In this document: positions 8,983-17,875 of the stretch, one piece after another | Position numbering within the stretch: the stretch's first letter is position 1 | Layout of the letters: every line of letters starts with the position of its first letter | Assembly: GCA_929200255.1 (NCBI GenBank) | Contig: CAKMYZ010000009.1 | Span: forward strand, 1 to 64,000 | Source: an uncultured Alphaproteobacteria bacterium | GTDB taxonomy: Bacteria; Pseudomonadota; Alphaproteobacteria; Rhodobacterales; Rhodobacteraceae | Length of the DNA: 64,000 nucleotides | Reading direction: 5' to 3' | Position numbers and translations under genes: made by a program | Notes under the pieces: model-generated | Databases searched by the model: none | Told to the model about the DNA's origin: nothing | Seen by the model: only the letters and a program-made list of their open reading frames with translations

Positions 8983-9339
8983 ATGGAGTTACTGATTGCA
9001 TCCGCCATCGGCATCATGACGGCTGCCGGAATTTACCTTGTGCTGCGATTGCGGACCTTCCCGGTGATCTTGGGCATCTCACTACTGACATATGCTGTGA
9101 ATGTCTTTTTGTTCACATCCGGGCGGGTCACGGTCGGCGCGCCGCCGGTGTTGCGCGACGATATCACCACTTATACCGATCCCCTACCACAGGCGCTGGT
9201 GCTGACGGCCATCGTGATTTCCTTTGGGATGACCGCCGTTGTCGTGATGATCGGGCTTGGCGCGTTTCTGGGGTCTGACGATGACCATGTTGATGACCGC
9301 CCTGCCCTGCAAGATGACGGATCGGAGGGCACATCATGA
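8983..9339 (+). CDS. mrpC: Mrp/Pha antiporter subunit C
   Basis: A 118-residue NuoK-like subunit with three membrane helices (ASAIGIMTAAGIYLVLRL, VILGISLLTYAVNVFLF, LVLTAIVISFGMTAVVVMI). It carries the family signature DPLPQALVLTAIVISFG. ATG at 8983 follows an AAGGAGG site and begins one base after the mrpA stop. An upstream in-frame ATG would run into mrpA and is rejected. The tail is acidic and overlaps the start of subunit D by four bases (ATGA). Confidence 0.94.
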   Translation: MELLIASAIGIMTAAGIYLVLRLRTFPVILGISLLTYAVNVFLFTSGRVTVGAPPVLRDDITTYTDPLPQALVLTAIVISFGMTAVVVMIGLGAFLGSDDDHVDDRPALQDDGSEGTS

Positions 9340-10880
9340 CCCATTGGTTGATTGCCCCCATCGTCTTACCTGCAATGCTCGCACCATTCATCGTTCTGGC
9401 CGCCCGATACCATATCGGCATTCAACGGGTCTTTTCGATTGTGGGTGTACTGGCCCTGATCATGATTTCCGGTGGCCTTGTCTGGGCGACCTCTGATGGC
9501 ACTGTCTTGCTCTACCAGCTGGGCGATTGGGCCGCACCCTTTGGAATCGTTGTGGTAGGCGACAGGTTGTCCACGATGATGGTGCTCTTGACCGTTGTTC
9601 TGGCACTCTTTGTGCTGATCTATGCGATTAGTTCAGGTTGGGATGAGCGCGGCAACCACTTCCACGCACTGTTGCAGTTTCAGCTGATGGGGATATTGGG
9701 GGCCTTCCTGACGGGGGACCTTTTCAACCTCTTTGTCTTCTTTGAGGTGCTGCTGATCGCATCCTATGGTCTGATGATCCACGCGGGCGGCACAGCGCGC
9801 TTGCGCGCTGGCGTTCAATATGTGCTGTTCAACCTCATTGGCTCGACCCTGTTTCTTTTCGCGCTTGGCGCTATCTATGCAGAAACCGGCACGCTCAACA
9901 TGGCGGATCTGGCCAACCGGGTGGCACTGATTGACCCAGAGGAAACGGTTGGGATCCGCGTCGCGGCTGTGCTCCTGCTCTTGGTCTTTGCCATCAAGGC
10001 GGCATTGGTACCGCTACATTTCTGGCTGCCATCAAGCTATGCCGAAGCACCCGCACCGGTTGCCGCCCTATTTGCAATCATGACAAAGGTTGGCGCCTAC
10101 GCCATCATTCGGGTCTATACGATGATCTTTCCGCCTGAATTGGCGGTGACATCAGGTCTGCATACGGCATGGTTGCTGCCTGTGGCGCTGATCTCGCTAG
10201 CGGTTGGGATGATAGGGGTGCTTGCCGCCAAGAAACTGGATCGTCTGGTTGCCTTCTCGATCATTGGATCAATGGGGATGGTGATTGCGTCCATAGCACT
10301 TTTCTCGCCCGAGGGGATTGCTGCGGCACTTTACTATATCGTGCATTCGACATTGGCCGGAGCGGCCCTTTTTCTGATTGCCGATCTGGTGCGGTCAGGA
10401 CGCAAGAACCTTGATCTGACACCGCAACCCCCAATCGCAGGTGCTGCTCTCACGGCGGGGCTCTACTTTGCGGCTGCCATCGCCATGGCTGGCCTGCCAC
10501 CCCTGTCGGGCTTCCTTGGCAAGCTGCTAGTGCTGGATGCGGCTTACAATACGCGCCTGATGGTCTGGATCTGGGCCATCGTTCTGGGATCAAGCCTGGT
10601 GAGCATTGTCGGCTTCGCCCGCGCAGGCAGCGTCCTGTTCTGGAAAGCAACAAGCGTGGACGTGCCCGAGGATGCATCGGTATCGCCAGTCCCGGCAACG
10701 ATGTCATATGTTGCAATAGGCGGGTTGGTGGCATTGCTAACTGCGCACACCGTTTTTGCCGGCCAGATGCACCGCTACACAACGCAAGTGGCCGCGCAGC
10801 TTTTTGAACCGGCACCCTATATCTCGACCGTTGTGGACACGCCGGGCAAACTGAGCGAACCAACGGCAGAGGATCACTGA
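9336..10880 (+). CDS. mrpD: Mrp/Pha antiporter subunit D
   Basis: A 514-residue NuoM/N-like proton-pumping subunit. Conserved blocks include GDLFNLFVFFEVLLIASYGL, where the glutamate is in the membrane, and AALVPLHFWLPSSYAEAPAPVAALFA, where the lysine lies just before it. About 14 membrane helices can be counted. Start ATG overlaps the mrpC stop and the stop lies one base before subunit E, fitting a single translated operon. Confidence 0.95.
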   Translation: MTHWLIAPIVLPAMLAPFIVLAARYHIGIQRVFSIVGVLALIMISGGLVWATSDGTVLLYQLGDWAAPFGIVVVGDRLSTMMVLLTVVLALFVLIYAISSGWDERGNHFHALLQFQLMGILGAFLTGDLFNLFVFFEVLLIASYGLMIHAGGTARLRAGVQYVLFNLIGSTLFLFALGAIYAETGTLNMADLANRVALIDPEETVGIRVAAVLLLLVFAIKAALVPLHFWLPSSYAEAPAPVAALFAIMTKVGAYAIIRVYTMIFPPELAVTSGLHTAWLLPVALISLAVGMIGVLAAKKLDRLVAFSIIGSMGMVIASIALFSPEGIAAALYYIVHSTLAGAALFLIADLVRSGRKNLDLTPQPPIAGAALTAGLYFAAAIAMAGLPPLSGFLGKLLVLDAAYNTRLMVWIWAIVLGSSLVSIVGFARAGSVLFWKATSVDVPEDASVSPVPATMSYVAIGGLVALLTAHTVFAGQMHRYTTQVAAQLFEPAPYISTVVDTPGKLSEPTAEDH

Positions 10881-10881
10881 C

Positions 10882-11382
10882 ATGACACGCGCATTCAACT
10901 GGCTGATACCTCACCCCCTTTTGACGCTGATCCTGACGCTTGTCTGGATGCTGCTGCAAAATGAACTGTCGGCAGGCATGGTTGTCTTCGGTGTCATACT
11001 GGGTGTGATTATCCCATGGGGCACCTCCATTTGGTGGCCGGACACGCCCAAAGGGTTTCGCTTGGGCAAGATGATCAGCTATAGCTTTGTGGTGATCTGG
11101 GACATCATTGTTGCGAATATCCAAGTTGCCTGGATCGTGCTGACAGTGCCCACCTCCAAGCTGAAGCCCGCATGGATTGTCGTCCCGCTGGAATTGCGCG
11201 AACCTGAAGCCATTACCATGCTGGCTGGCACAATCACGCTGACGCCCGGAACGGTCTCGGCCGACCTGTCCGATCAGGGGCACAGCCTGTTGGTGCATGT
11301 GCTGCACACCGACGATCCTGATGGCGTACTTGATGACATCAAGACCCGTTACGAGGCCCGCCTGTTGGAGATTTTTTCATGA
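10882..11382 (+). CDS. mrpE: Mrp/Pha antiporter subunit E
   Basis: A 166-residue small subunit with two or three N-terminal membrane helices (HPLLTLILTLVWMLLQNEL, AGMVVFGVILGVIIPWG) and a soluble C-terminal domain. That domain contains the typical TITLTPGTVSADLSDQGHSLLVHVL block found in all MrpE proteins. Its stop overlaps the start of subunit F by four bases. The exact role of E within the complex is not well known for the family. Confidence 0.93.
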   Translation: MTRAFNWLIPHPLLTLILTLVWMLLQNELSAGMVVFGVILGVIIPWGTSIWWPDTPKGFRLGKMISYSFVVIWDIIVANIQVAWIVLTVPTSKLKPAWIVVPLELREPEAITMLAGTITLTPGTVSADLSDQGHSLLVHVLHTDDPDGVLDDIKTRYEARLLEIFS

Positions 11383-11666
11383 TACTTGCAACGCAGTTCC
11401 TGAACGCCGCGCTGGCCATCACATTTGTCTCCCTCGCTCTTGGGCAACTTATGTCGATGGTACGGCTGATTCTGGGCCCCACATCGGGCGACCGGATTCT
11501 GGCGTTGGACACGATGGTGATTAATGCGCTGGGTCTGGTCATCGTGCTGGGCATCCATCAGGGCGTACAAATCTACTTTGAGGTGGCGTTGCTGATTGCG
11601 ATGTTGGGTTTCGTGTCAACCGTCGCCATGGCCCGATTCATTTTGCGGGGGGACATCATCGAATGA
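11379..11666 (+). CDS. mrpF: Mrp/Pha antiporter subunit F
   Basis: A 95-residue three-helix membrane protein with the family block GPTSGDRILALDTMVINALGL in its middle and FVSTVAMARFILRG near the end. It overlaps both neighbours by four bases (ATGA), so the subunits should be made in fixed ratio. Confidence 0.93.
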   Translation: MILATQFLNAALAITFVSLALGQLMSMVRLILGPTSGDRILALDTMVINALGLVIVLGIHQGVQIYFEVALLIAMLGFVSTVAMARFILRGDIIE

Positions 11667-12046
11667 CCCCACAAATTATCAGCACCTATCTTGCCGGCCT
11701 GTCTTTGATCATTGGGTCAGGCTTTGTTGTGGTTGGGGTGATTGGACTGCTCAAGTTCAACGACCCCATGACCCGGCTTCATGCGCCAACAAAAGTGGGG
11801 ACGGTGGGCATCGGCATGTTGCTGGCTGCCTCAATCGTTCATTCCTACGGCATCGGAGAACCGTCCACACACGAGCTCTTGATCATGGCCTTTCTGTTTG
11901 TGACGGCACCGATATCGGCGAATTTCATCGCCAAGGTAAACATCCATCGCCGCGCCTGCGAGACGCCGCCCGCGCCACCCGAAGACGACACATGGTCAAC
12001 CCTCAACGTGCCTGAGGGAAACATTGAGGCGGACAAGGCCACGTAG
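11663..12046 (+). CDS. mrpG: Mrp/Pha antiporter subunit G
   Basis: A 127-residue membrane protein with the MrpG/PhaG signature: VVGVIGLLKFNDPMTRLHAP, then KVGTVGIG and ELLIMAFLFVTAPISANFIAK. Three membrane helices are visible. The C-terminal 30 residues are polar and proline-rich. It is the last gene of the antiporter operon; no clear terminator hairpin was found after it. Confidence 0.93.
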   Translation: MTPQIISTYLAGLSLIIGSGFVVVGVIGLLKFNDPMTRLHAPTKVGTVGIGMLLAASIVHSYGIGEPSTHELLIMAFLFVTAPISANFIAKVNIHRRACETPPAPPEDDTWSTLNVPEGNIEADKAT

Positions 12047-12084
12047 GCCGCTTAACGCTCCGCCTTCATCCACTGAGGTCGTCA

Positions 12085-12351
12085 ATGATCCGGATGGGCG
12101 GTTCTGGTGACGGCTCATTGCTCGGCAACCGACAAGAATCTGCTGTACTCGCGATTGGCGGAAGTTGATCGACCCGGCCATTGTCTGAAACTTTCCACAG
12201 GACCGGAGTAGGCGTGTTGGCGGCGATGCCTGCACCATCGGGGGCGACCTATGGTCCGACTTTCTTGGGGCATTTTCTGAACACCGGCGTTGATCTGGCC
12301 ATCGCCTCCTCAGGCTGCGCCCCATTGGGTCGGCGCCACCCACTGTCATAA
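12085..12351 (+). pseudogene. Possible decayed reading frame with internal TGA
   Basis: In the 390-base gap between mrpG and phnC, one frame starting at ATG 12085 reads through to TAA 12349-12351 with a single in-frame TGA (codon 28, 12166-12168). After the TGA it reads sensibly (for example ATYGPTFLGHFLNTGVDLAI) and its third codon positions look GC-rich, as in nearby genes. I do not recognise the product. It could be a gene remnant or chance; I see no selenocysteine context. The rest of the gap holds the putative phn promoter. Confidence 0.2.
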
Positions 12352-12371
12352 ATCCTAGACAAAATCTTCAC
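12343..12371 (+). promoter_or_regulatory. Pho-box-like array upstream of phnC
   Basis: Three 7-bp repeats at 11-bp spacing, CTGTCAT (12343), CCTAGAC (12354) and TCTTCAC (12365), are separated by the A/T-rich spacers AAAT and AAAA. The first repeat plus spacer matches the PhoB consensus CTGTCAT-AWAW exactly; the other two are partial matches. The array ends about 71 bases before the phnC start, the right place for phosphate-starvation activation of phosphonate uptake. Control by PhoB is inferred. Confidence 0.6.
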
Positions 12372-12442
12372 ATTTCTGAATCGTCCGCGCCAAGAAAGCT
12401 TTACGAAAGCCGCACATTGTTCGCCGCAACAGGGGAATGATA

Positions 12443-13255
12443 ATGCTGCAAGTCAAACAACTGACCAAAAAATTCGGACCAAAGACCGCGGTTGATAACA
12501 TCAGCTTTGACGTGAGCGGGTCAGCGATGATCGGCATCATCGGTCGGTCTGGCGCAGGTAAATCAACTTTTTTGCGGATCATGAACCGTATGGACCGCGC
12601 GACCACCGGTACCATCTCATTTGACGGGCTGGATGTGACAGCGGCCACTGGTGCCGCCAAACGCGCATGGCAATCACGTTGTGCAATGATCTTTCAGCAG
12701 TTCAATCTGGTGCCGCGTATGGATGTTGCATCCAACGTGCTGCATGGCACGCTTAACCGCCGCTCGACACTGGCGACGGTCTTCAATCTTTACCCGCAGG
12801 CGGACATCCACCAGGCCATCGAAATCCTTGATCGCCTCGGCATCGCCGAACAGGCCGCTAAACGCGCCGACGCCCTGTCGGGTGGGCAACAGCAACGCGT
12901 GGCCATTGCCCGCGCCCTGATGCAAGATCCAGAGATTATTCTGGCGGATGAACCCATCGCCTCGCTTGATCCGATGAACGCCCAGGTCGTCATGCAAACC
13001 CTGCGCCGCATCCACGAAGAAGACGGTCGCATGGTCATCGCTAACCTGCACGCACTGGATACCGCGCGCCGCTACTGCGACCGCGTCATTGGGATGCGCG
13101 ACGGACGGATCGTATTTGACGGCACGCCCGAGCAACTGACAACAGGTGTCGCCCGCGACATCTATGGCGCCGGAGACAGCTTCTCCGAAGCGACCACATC
13201 AACTGAAATCGAAACACCAGCGAGCGTGCCACGCCCCGCGCCCGTACTTGCCTGA
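12443..13255 (+). CDS. phnC: Phosphonate ABC transporter ATP-binding protein
   Basis: The 270-residue ATPase of the phosphonate importer. Walker A is [10 protein letters not shown], the signature [15 protein letters not shown] and Walker [13 protein letters not shown], with the PhnC-typical insert [16 protein letters not shown]. An in-frame ATG lies six bases upstream (12437), but the AGGGG ribosome site fits 12443 better. A 45-residue C-terminal tail rich in Ser/Thr/Pro extends beyond the core. First gene of phnCDE1E2, behind a Pho-box-like array. Confidence 0.94.
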   Translation: MLQVKQLTKKFGPKTAVDNISFDVSGSAMIGIIGRSGAGKSTFLRIMNRMDRATTGTISFDGLDVTAATGAAKRAWQSRCAMIFQQFNLVPRMDVASNVLHGTLNRRSTLATVFNLYPQADIHQAIEILDRLGIAEQAAKRADALSGGQQQRVAIARALMQDPEIILADEPIASLDPMNAQVVMQTLRRIHEEDGRMVIANLHALDTARRYCDRVIGMRDGRIVFDGTPEQLTTGVARDIYGAGDSFSEATTSTEIETPASVPRPAPVLA

Positions 13256-13291
13256 TTTTCCAACCATCCAATCCAAAAATCGGAGAAACCC

Positions 13292-14206
13292 ATGAAGACG
13301 ACCCTTTCAGCGGCCCTTGCCGCGAGCACACTCTTATCTTCGGCGGCTGTTGCCGACGGCCATGCCATCACAGAATTCCGCATCGGAATTCTGGGCGGCG
13401 AAAATGCGCAAGACCGCATGAACTCCTACAGCTGTTTGCAGGACTATGCGGCAGAAGCGTTGGGCGTTGAGGTCAAGCTTTTTGCCCCTGCAGATTACAA
13501 CGGCGTGATCCAGGGTCTGCTTGGCGGCACAATCGACATGGCGTGGCTGGGCGCCTCTTCTTACGCGGCCACTTACCTGCAAAACCCCGAAGCGGTCGAA
13601 CCGGTGCTGGTAAAGCAGAATGTTGACGGCTCTATCGGCTATCACTCAATCGGGTTCGCCCGCGCTGATAGCGGCATCACATCGCTGGACGACATGCAGA
13701 ACCGCGTGTTTGGCTTTGGCGACCCAAACTCGACATCCGGGTACTTGATCCCATCGATTGAGATCCCCGAGAAAACCGGTGCCACCATGGAATCTGGTGA
13801 CTATTTCGGCGAGGTGAAGTTCACTGGCGGTCACGAACAGACGATTGTTGCCGTATTCAACGGCGATATCGACGGTGGTGTCACATGGGCCGATGGTCAG
13901 GGCAACTGGGAAGACGGCTATAACTCTGGCGCGCTGCGCAAGGCGGTTGATGCCGGCCTGGTTGACATGAACGAGTTGGTCCAGATCTGGCAGTCCAAAG
14001 TCATCCCCGAGGGCCCAGTGGTTCTGCGCCAGTCCCTGCCCGATGATGTGAAGGCCACAATGACCGCATTGGTTGATGGTCTTTACGAGGCCGATCCAGA
14101 CTGCGCCTATGGTGTGGCGGCAGGTGAAACGCTGGGCTTTCTTCCTGTGACCCACGAAACTTACATCTCCGTCATCGAAGCGCGCCGCGCCAAAATCGGC
14201 GGCTGA
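13292..14206 (+). CDS. phnD: Phosphonate ABC transporter substrate-binding protein
   Basis: A 304-residue periplasmic binding protein. A signal peptide (MKTTLSAALAASTLLSSAAVA) precedes FRIGILGGENAQDRM, the normal PhnD start of the mature domain. The ligand-binding blocks IDMAWLGASSYAA, GFGDPNSTSGYLIPS and GGVTWADGQ follow. A GGAGA ribosome site precedes the ATG. A hairpin with a short T run separates it from phnE, which may raise its level above that of the permeases. Confidence 0.94.
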   Translation: MKTTLSAALAASTLLSSAAVADGHAITEFRIGILGGENAQDRMNSYSCLQDYAAEALGVEVKLFAPADYNGVIQGLLGGTIDMAWLGASSYAATYLQNPEAVEPVLVKQNVDGSIGYHSIGFARADSGITSLDDMQNRVFGFGDPNSTSGYLIPSIEIPEKTGATMESGDYFGEVKFTGGHEQTIVAVFNGDIDGGVTWADGQGNWEDGYNSGALRKAVDAGLVDMNELVQIWQSKVIPEGPVVLRQSLPDDVKATMTALVDGLYEADPDCAYGVAAGETLGFLPVTHETYISVIEARRAKIGG

Positions 14207-14223
14207 TACAGTTGAAATCAAAT

Positions 14224-14249
14224 CGGCGGCCCCTGTGGGCCGTCGTTTT
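14224..14249 (+). terminator. Intercistronic hairpin between phnD and phnE1
   Basis: A 9-bp stem, CGGCGGCCC (14224-14232) with GGGCCGTCG (14237-14245), contains one G-U pair, closes a CTGT loop and is followed by TTTT. It lies 18 bases after the phnD stop. It could act as a partial terminator or as a 3' end protecting the phnD message. Confidence 0.6.
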
Positions 14250-14267
14250 CATTTGTGGGGGATTGGT

Positions 14268-15140
14268 ATGACCGACGCAAATACGGCCGAGCCTTCTGAT
14301 CTTGGTGACATCCGCGAAAACTATCTGGCGCAGGTACAGCGCCGCCGTCTTTATGGTGGCCTGACCCTCATGATCTTTGTGCTACTGATGGTGTCAGGTT
14401 TTGTCGTCGCAGACGACCGCAACGCCGGTGGTTTCTGGGACGGGCTGCACCAGATTGGGGACTATCCGGCCGATGTCCTGTCGGAGGCTTGGGAAAAGCG
14501 CGCCGATCTGCCATCGCTGCTGTGGAAATTCCTCCCCGCGTTGACCGAGACGATTAATATTGCTGCGGTCTCCACATTGCTCGGCGCCTGTGCGGGCCTT
14601 GTTCTGTCATTGCTGGCCACCCGTGGCCTCGCGCGCTGGCCGCGCCTCATCCCACTGTTTCGTCGGTTGATGGACATGCTGCGGGCCTTTCCCGAGATCG
14701 TGATCGCACTCATGCTGATCTTCGTTTTGGGTGGCGGGCCGATACCGGCGATGATCGCGATTGCACTGCACACCGCTGGTGCTTTGGGGAAAATGTTTTC
14801 TGAGGTGGCGGAGAACGCCGATCTAAAGCCGGTCGAAGGCCTGTCATCAACCGGGGCCACCTGGGCACAACGCATGTGGCTTGGCGTCCTTCCACAGGTC
14901 GCGCCAAATTACCTCAGCTATGCGCTCTTGCGGCTTGAAATCAACATCCGTGCCTCGGCCATCCTTGGCTTTGTCGGCGCTGGCGGCATCGGCTACGAAT
15001 TACGCAATACGATGGCATGGGGACCGGGCCGTTTTGATGAGGCGGCGGCGATTTTCGTCCTGCTGTTCAGCACCATTGTTTTGTTTGACCAAGTTTCAAG
15101 CCAATATCGCAACCGTTTGACCGAAGGATTGGGCCAATGA
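14268..15140 (+). CDS. phnE: Phosphonate ABC transporter permease 1
   Basis: A 290-residue inner-membrane permease. It has an N-terminal helix (GGLTLMIFVLLMVSGFVVA) and then the binding-protein-dependent transport domain with about five helices. The EAA-type loop reads GLSSTGATWAQRMWLGVLPQVAPNYLSYALLRLEINIR in two parts around residues 200-235. ATG at 14268 follows GGGGGA; an upstream in-frame ATG would lie close to the hairpin. The stop overlaps the next permease by four bases. Confidence 0.92.
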   Translation: MTDANTAEPSDLGDIRENYLAQVQRRRLYGGLTLMIFVLLMVSGFVVADDRNAGGFWDGLHQIGDYPADVLSEAWEKRADLPSLLWKFLPALTETINIAAVSTLLGACAGLVLSLLATRGLARWPRLIPLFRRLMDMLRAFPEIVIALMLIFVLGGGPIPAMIAIALHTAGALGKMFSEVAENADLKPVEGLSSTGATWAQRMWLGVLPQVAPNYLSYALLRLEINIRASAILGFVGAGGIGYELRNTMAWGPGRFDEAAAIFVLLFSTIVLFDQVSSQYRNRLTEGLGQ

Positions 15141-16450
15141 CCGCTGTTGATCTTGATCATGCAAAGACCTCCGCAGTCCACAGCTTTGCGCGCAAGCGTC
15201 TGATCGGTTTTACACTGCTTGTCCTGACCCTTGTCTATTTCGTCTTTATCATCTTCGCCTTTGATGTGGCGGGGCTTGCCAAGCGGGCCAATTGGGACAA
15301 CGCCGTCACGCTTGCCTCTGACAGTTGGTCCTACAAGACGCATGTGACACGCACCAATCGCACGGGCGAGATCAGTTATGCCGTCGAAGGCGAGCGCAAG
15401 GGCGAGTATCCAGCAGGACAACGGCCCGACTGGGTCGGCGGAACAGCAGATATCACCGTTGACCTAGGCGAAGGTCACATCGTGCGGCTTTTGCCCGACA
15501 ATGTGACAGAGTTCGAGGTACCCGGCTTTGGCCTGATCCGCGCTCAGGCCGAAGGGCGCCAGATCACCACCAACCTGCCTGATGACCTTCCTGAATGGAT
15601 CAATGCATCAACCCGGCGCGTCGCCGTAACAACACCCGAAGGCCGGGTCATGATCACCGGTGCCAAGACCGATATCTTCAACTACTTTCCAGGGTGGGAG
15701 CTGTTCTGGTTCACTTTTGAGAGCCCCTATTACGGCAAATCCCCCACCCAGATTCTGTTTGGTGATCAAATCGATCCGGCACGCGGGAATGTCGCAGGTG
15801 CTGTGTCGGATGTCTGGAACAATCCGATGTGGCGGCATAACGATGTGGCCTGGGCCATAGGTGAGACGATTTTGATGGCCTTTCTCGGCACGTTCGGGGC
15901 TGCGATGGTCGCCTTGCCTTTGGCATTTCTGGCAGCCAAACGGTTTACACCGATCATGATCCTGCGTGCTGCAACCCGCCGCCTGTTCGACTTTGTACGC
16001 GGCGTGGATGCCCTGATCTGGACAGTTGTGCTGGCACGGGCCTTTGGACCGGGACCGATGACAGGCGCGCTGGCCATTCTGATTACCGACACCGGCACCT
16101 TTGGTAAAACGTTCTCTGAAGCGTTGGAAAATGTCGATCAGAAACAGATTGATGGGGTTGCGTCCACCGGGGCCAAGCCATTGCAACGTTATCGCTTTGG
16201 CGTGATCCCGCAGGTTGCCCCGGTGCTGCTGGCGCAGATCTTCTATTTTCTGGAATCCAACACGCGCTCTGCCACAATCATTGGTGCCATCACCGGGGGT
16301 GGCATTGGCCTTATGCTGACACAAGCAATCCAAACCCAGAAGGATTGGGAAGAGGTCGCTTACTACATCACATTGATCATCATCATGGTCATGCTGATGG
16401 ACTGGCTATCGGGCTGGCTGCGCGGCAAACTCATTGGATGGAGGAATTGA
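15137..16450 (+). CDS. phnE: Phosphonate ABC transporter permease 2, extended N-terminus
   Basis: The second permease of the phosphonate importer, 437 residues and therefore about 150 longer than phnE1. The extra part follows the first membrane helix (residues about 20-45). It looks like a soluble beta-rich periplasmic domain ([21 protein letters not shown] and on to about residue 190) before the transport domain starts near 230. The EAA-type loop [20 protein letters not shown] is intact. Such long second PhnE proteins occur in alphaproteobacterial phn operons; the function of the extra domain is unknown. It overlaps phnE1, and its last bases overlap no other confirmed start. Confidence 0.88.
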   Translation: MTAVDLDHAKTSAVHSFARKRLIGFTLLVLTLVYFVFIIFAFDVAGLAKRANWDNAVTLASDSWSYKTHVTRTNRTGEISYAVEGERKGEYPAGQRPDWVGGTADITVDLGEGHIVRLLPDNVTEFEVPGFGLIRAQAEGRQITTNLPDDLPEWINASTRRVAVTTPEGRVMITGAKTDIFNYFPGWELFWFTFESPYYGKSPTQILFGDQIDPARGNVAGAVSDVWNNPMWRHNDVAWAIGETILMAFLGTFGAAMVALPLAFLAAKRFTPIMILRAATRRLFDFVRGVDALIWTVVLARAFGPGPMTGALAILITDTGTFGKTFSEALENVDQKQIDGVASTGAKPLQRYRFGVIPQVAPVLLAQIFYFLESNTRSATIIGAITGGGIGLMLTQAIQTQKDWEEVAYYITLIIIMVMLMDWLSGWLRGKLIGWRN

Positions 16451-16451
16451 C

Positions 16452-17069
16452 ATGACACGTCTGAACGCAAAGGAAGCAGTTGTCCATGAAGGGTGCAGCA
16501 TCACGGATGCCCACTTTGGCGCATTCACAGAGGTCGGCGCCGGCAGCCGGATCGCAAACAGCACATTTCTGGACTACGCCTATTGCGACCGCTATGCCGA
16601 TATCGCCAATGCCACCGTTGGTAAATTTTCCAACGTCGCGGCCTTCGTCCGGATCGGGGCAACGGACCACCCGCTAAACACAGCATCCTGCCATCATTTC
16701 CTCTATCGCTCTGCTGACTATTGGGATGATGCCGAAAACGACGCGGCATTCTTTGCCCACCGCAAATCCAGACGCACGGTCGTTGGGCATGACACGTGGA
16801 TCGGTCATGGTGCAATGATCAAACCCGAGGTCGTTGTGGGCGATGGTGCTGTTGTCGCCTCTGGCGCCGTCGTCACAAAGGATGTCGCGCCTTACACGAT
16901 AGTCGCAGGGACACCAGCCAAACCCTTGCGCCTGCGTCAGCCCCCCGCGATCGCAGAACGGATGATTGCGTTGGCGTGGTGGGACTGGCCGCATGCGGAG
17001 TTGCGCGAAAGGCTGGATGATTTCCGCACCCTCGCCGCCGAAGCCTTTTTGGACAAGTACGAAAGTTAG
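16452..17069 (+). CDS. Phosphonate-cluster hexapeptide-repeat acyltransferase
   Basis: A 205-residue left-handed beta-helix acyltransferase of the type regularly found in C-P lyase operons. Hexapeptide repeats run from about residue 10 ([24 protein letters not shown]) to about 165, with the cofactor-binding end [20 protein letters not shown] and [23 protein letters not shown] at 16452 follows GGAGGAATTGAC; the earlier in-frame ATG overlaps the permease. Related proteins are annotated as acetyltransferases, but the acceptor is not established; an amino-phosphonate or phosphoribosyl intermediate is a reasonable guess only. It ends four bases into the phnF stop region of the opposite strand. Confidence 0.82.
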   Translation: MTRLNAKEAVVHEGCSITDAHFGAFTEVGAGSRIANSTFLDYAYCDRYADIANATVGKFSNVAAFVRIGATDHPLNTASCHHFLYRSADYWDDAENDAAFFAHRKSRRTVVGHDTWIGHGAMIKPEVVVGDGAVVASGAVVTKDVAPYTIVAGTPAKPLRLRQPPAIAERMIALAWWDWPHAELRERLDDFRTLAAEAFLDKYES

Positions 17070-17794
17070 CCATCAAGCGTAAGTGTGACCCGATCACCGG
17101 CAAAGAATGTGCGCCCATATTCGACAGGAACGAGCGCGGCGTCTGCATTGACGCTGGTAGATTTCAACAGCGGATCACCTTCACGCAGATGCAGGTGAAG
17201 CGCATGTGTCGGTGCCGCCAGCACTGCCGTTAACCGGGTTGATACGCGGGTGTAGTCAGTCACGCCAACCTCTGCCAATGCCGCTGTCACCCCGCTATGG
17301 GTTTGCAACGCCACATCAAGGCCCGGCAAACGCTCAAACGGAAAAACGCTCTCGAACACGGAAATTGGCAGTCCATCGCCCAGCGACAAGCCATGGTAGG
17401 CATAAACCTGTGCGCCCTCGGCAATTTGCAGTGCCTGTGCCTCGCCTGCTGCTGCCGCGCGCACCTCGATCTGCAAAATGCGCTTTTCTGGGCGGCGCCC
17501 GGCGGCCAGTAGGTTCTCGTGAAAGCGGACCCTTTTCCCGATGGCGTAGTCAGTCGGCTGCGCTGCAACAAAAGCCCCTGCCCCACGGCGAGTACGCACC
17601 AACCCCTCCTTGGTTAGCTGGGCTAGCGCATGGCGCACCGTATGCCGGTTCACACCAAAGCGCGCGGCCAATGCTGCCTCGGTCGGTAGCTTGTCACCGG
17701 GGGTGTAGCGGCCCTCCGCAATACTGTTGCGCAGGTCCGCCGCGATCGAGCGCCAGATGGGCGTTCGGCGGGATTTGGCTGGATCGTTACACAA
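17066..17794 (-). CDS. phnF: GntR/HutC-family regulator of phosphonate metabolism
   Basis: A 242-residue repressor with an N-terminal winged helix ([35 protein letters not shown], about residues 30-70) and a C-terminal UTRA ligand domain. The RHTVRHAL recognition helix is close to that of E. coli PhnF. The only usable start is TTG at 17794, because an in-frame stop lies two codons upstream. GAGGA precedes it at a rather long distance. It is transcribed away from phnG and probably represses both directions. Confidence 0.88.
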   Translation of the reverse strand: MCNDPAKSRRTPIWRSIAADLRNSIAEGRYTPGDKLPTEAALAARFGVNRHTVRHALAQLTKEGLVRTRRGAGAFVAAQPTDYAIGKRVRFHENLLAAGRRPEKRILQIEVRAAAAGEAQALQIAEGAQVYAYHGLSLGDGLPISVFESVFPFERLPGLDVALQTHSGVTAALAEVGVTDYTRVSTRLTAVLAAPTHALHLHLREGDPLLKSTSVNADAALVPVEYGRTFFAGDRVTLTLDG

Positions 17795-17875
17795 AGTTCA
17801 CAAAATTCCTCTGGGGTAATGGTTCGAATCTGCTATGATATGTCTAGTTGTATAGTAATATCGAAAGTTGTCGAG
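17784..17875 (+). promoter_or_regulatory. phnF-phnG divergent control region
   Basis: This short region holds the promoters of phnF and phnG-N. Two degenerate Pho-box-like units, TCGTTAC (17784) and AGTTCAC (17795), are spaced by 11 bases. A -10-like TATGAT lies at 17834-17839. Just downstream are adjacent near-repeats ATGTCTAG and TTGTATAG, a possible PhnF operator that would block phnG transcription. All of these assignments are by eye and tentative. Confidence 0.35.

Noticed and set aside
10450-11307. Minus-strand open frame (285 codons) opposite mrpD and mrpE
   Set aside because: Antisense to conserved antiporter subunits, with low-complexity Gln/Arg/Pro translation.
12166-12168. In-frame TGA as a selenocysteine codon
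   Set aside because: No SECIS-like hairpin was evident directly downstream, and no known selenoprotein motif surrounds it.
11996-12349. Minus-strand 117-codon frame in the mrpG-phnC gap
   Set aside because: Arg/Ser-rich translation without a ribosome site; the plus-strand frame in the same place looks more coding-like.
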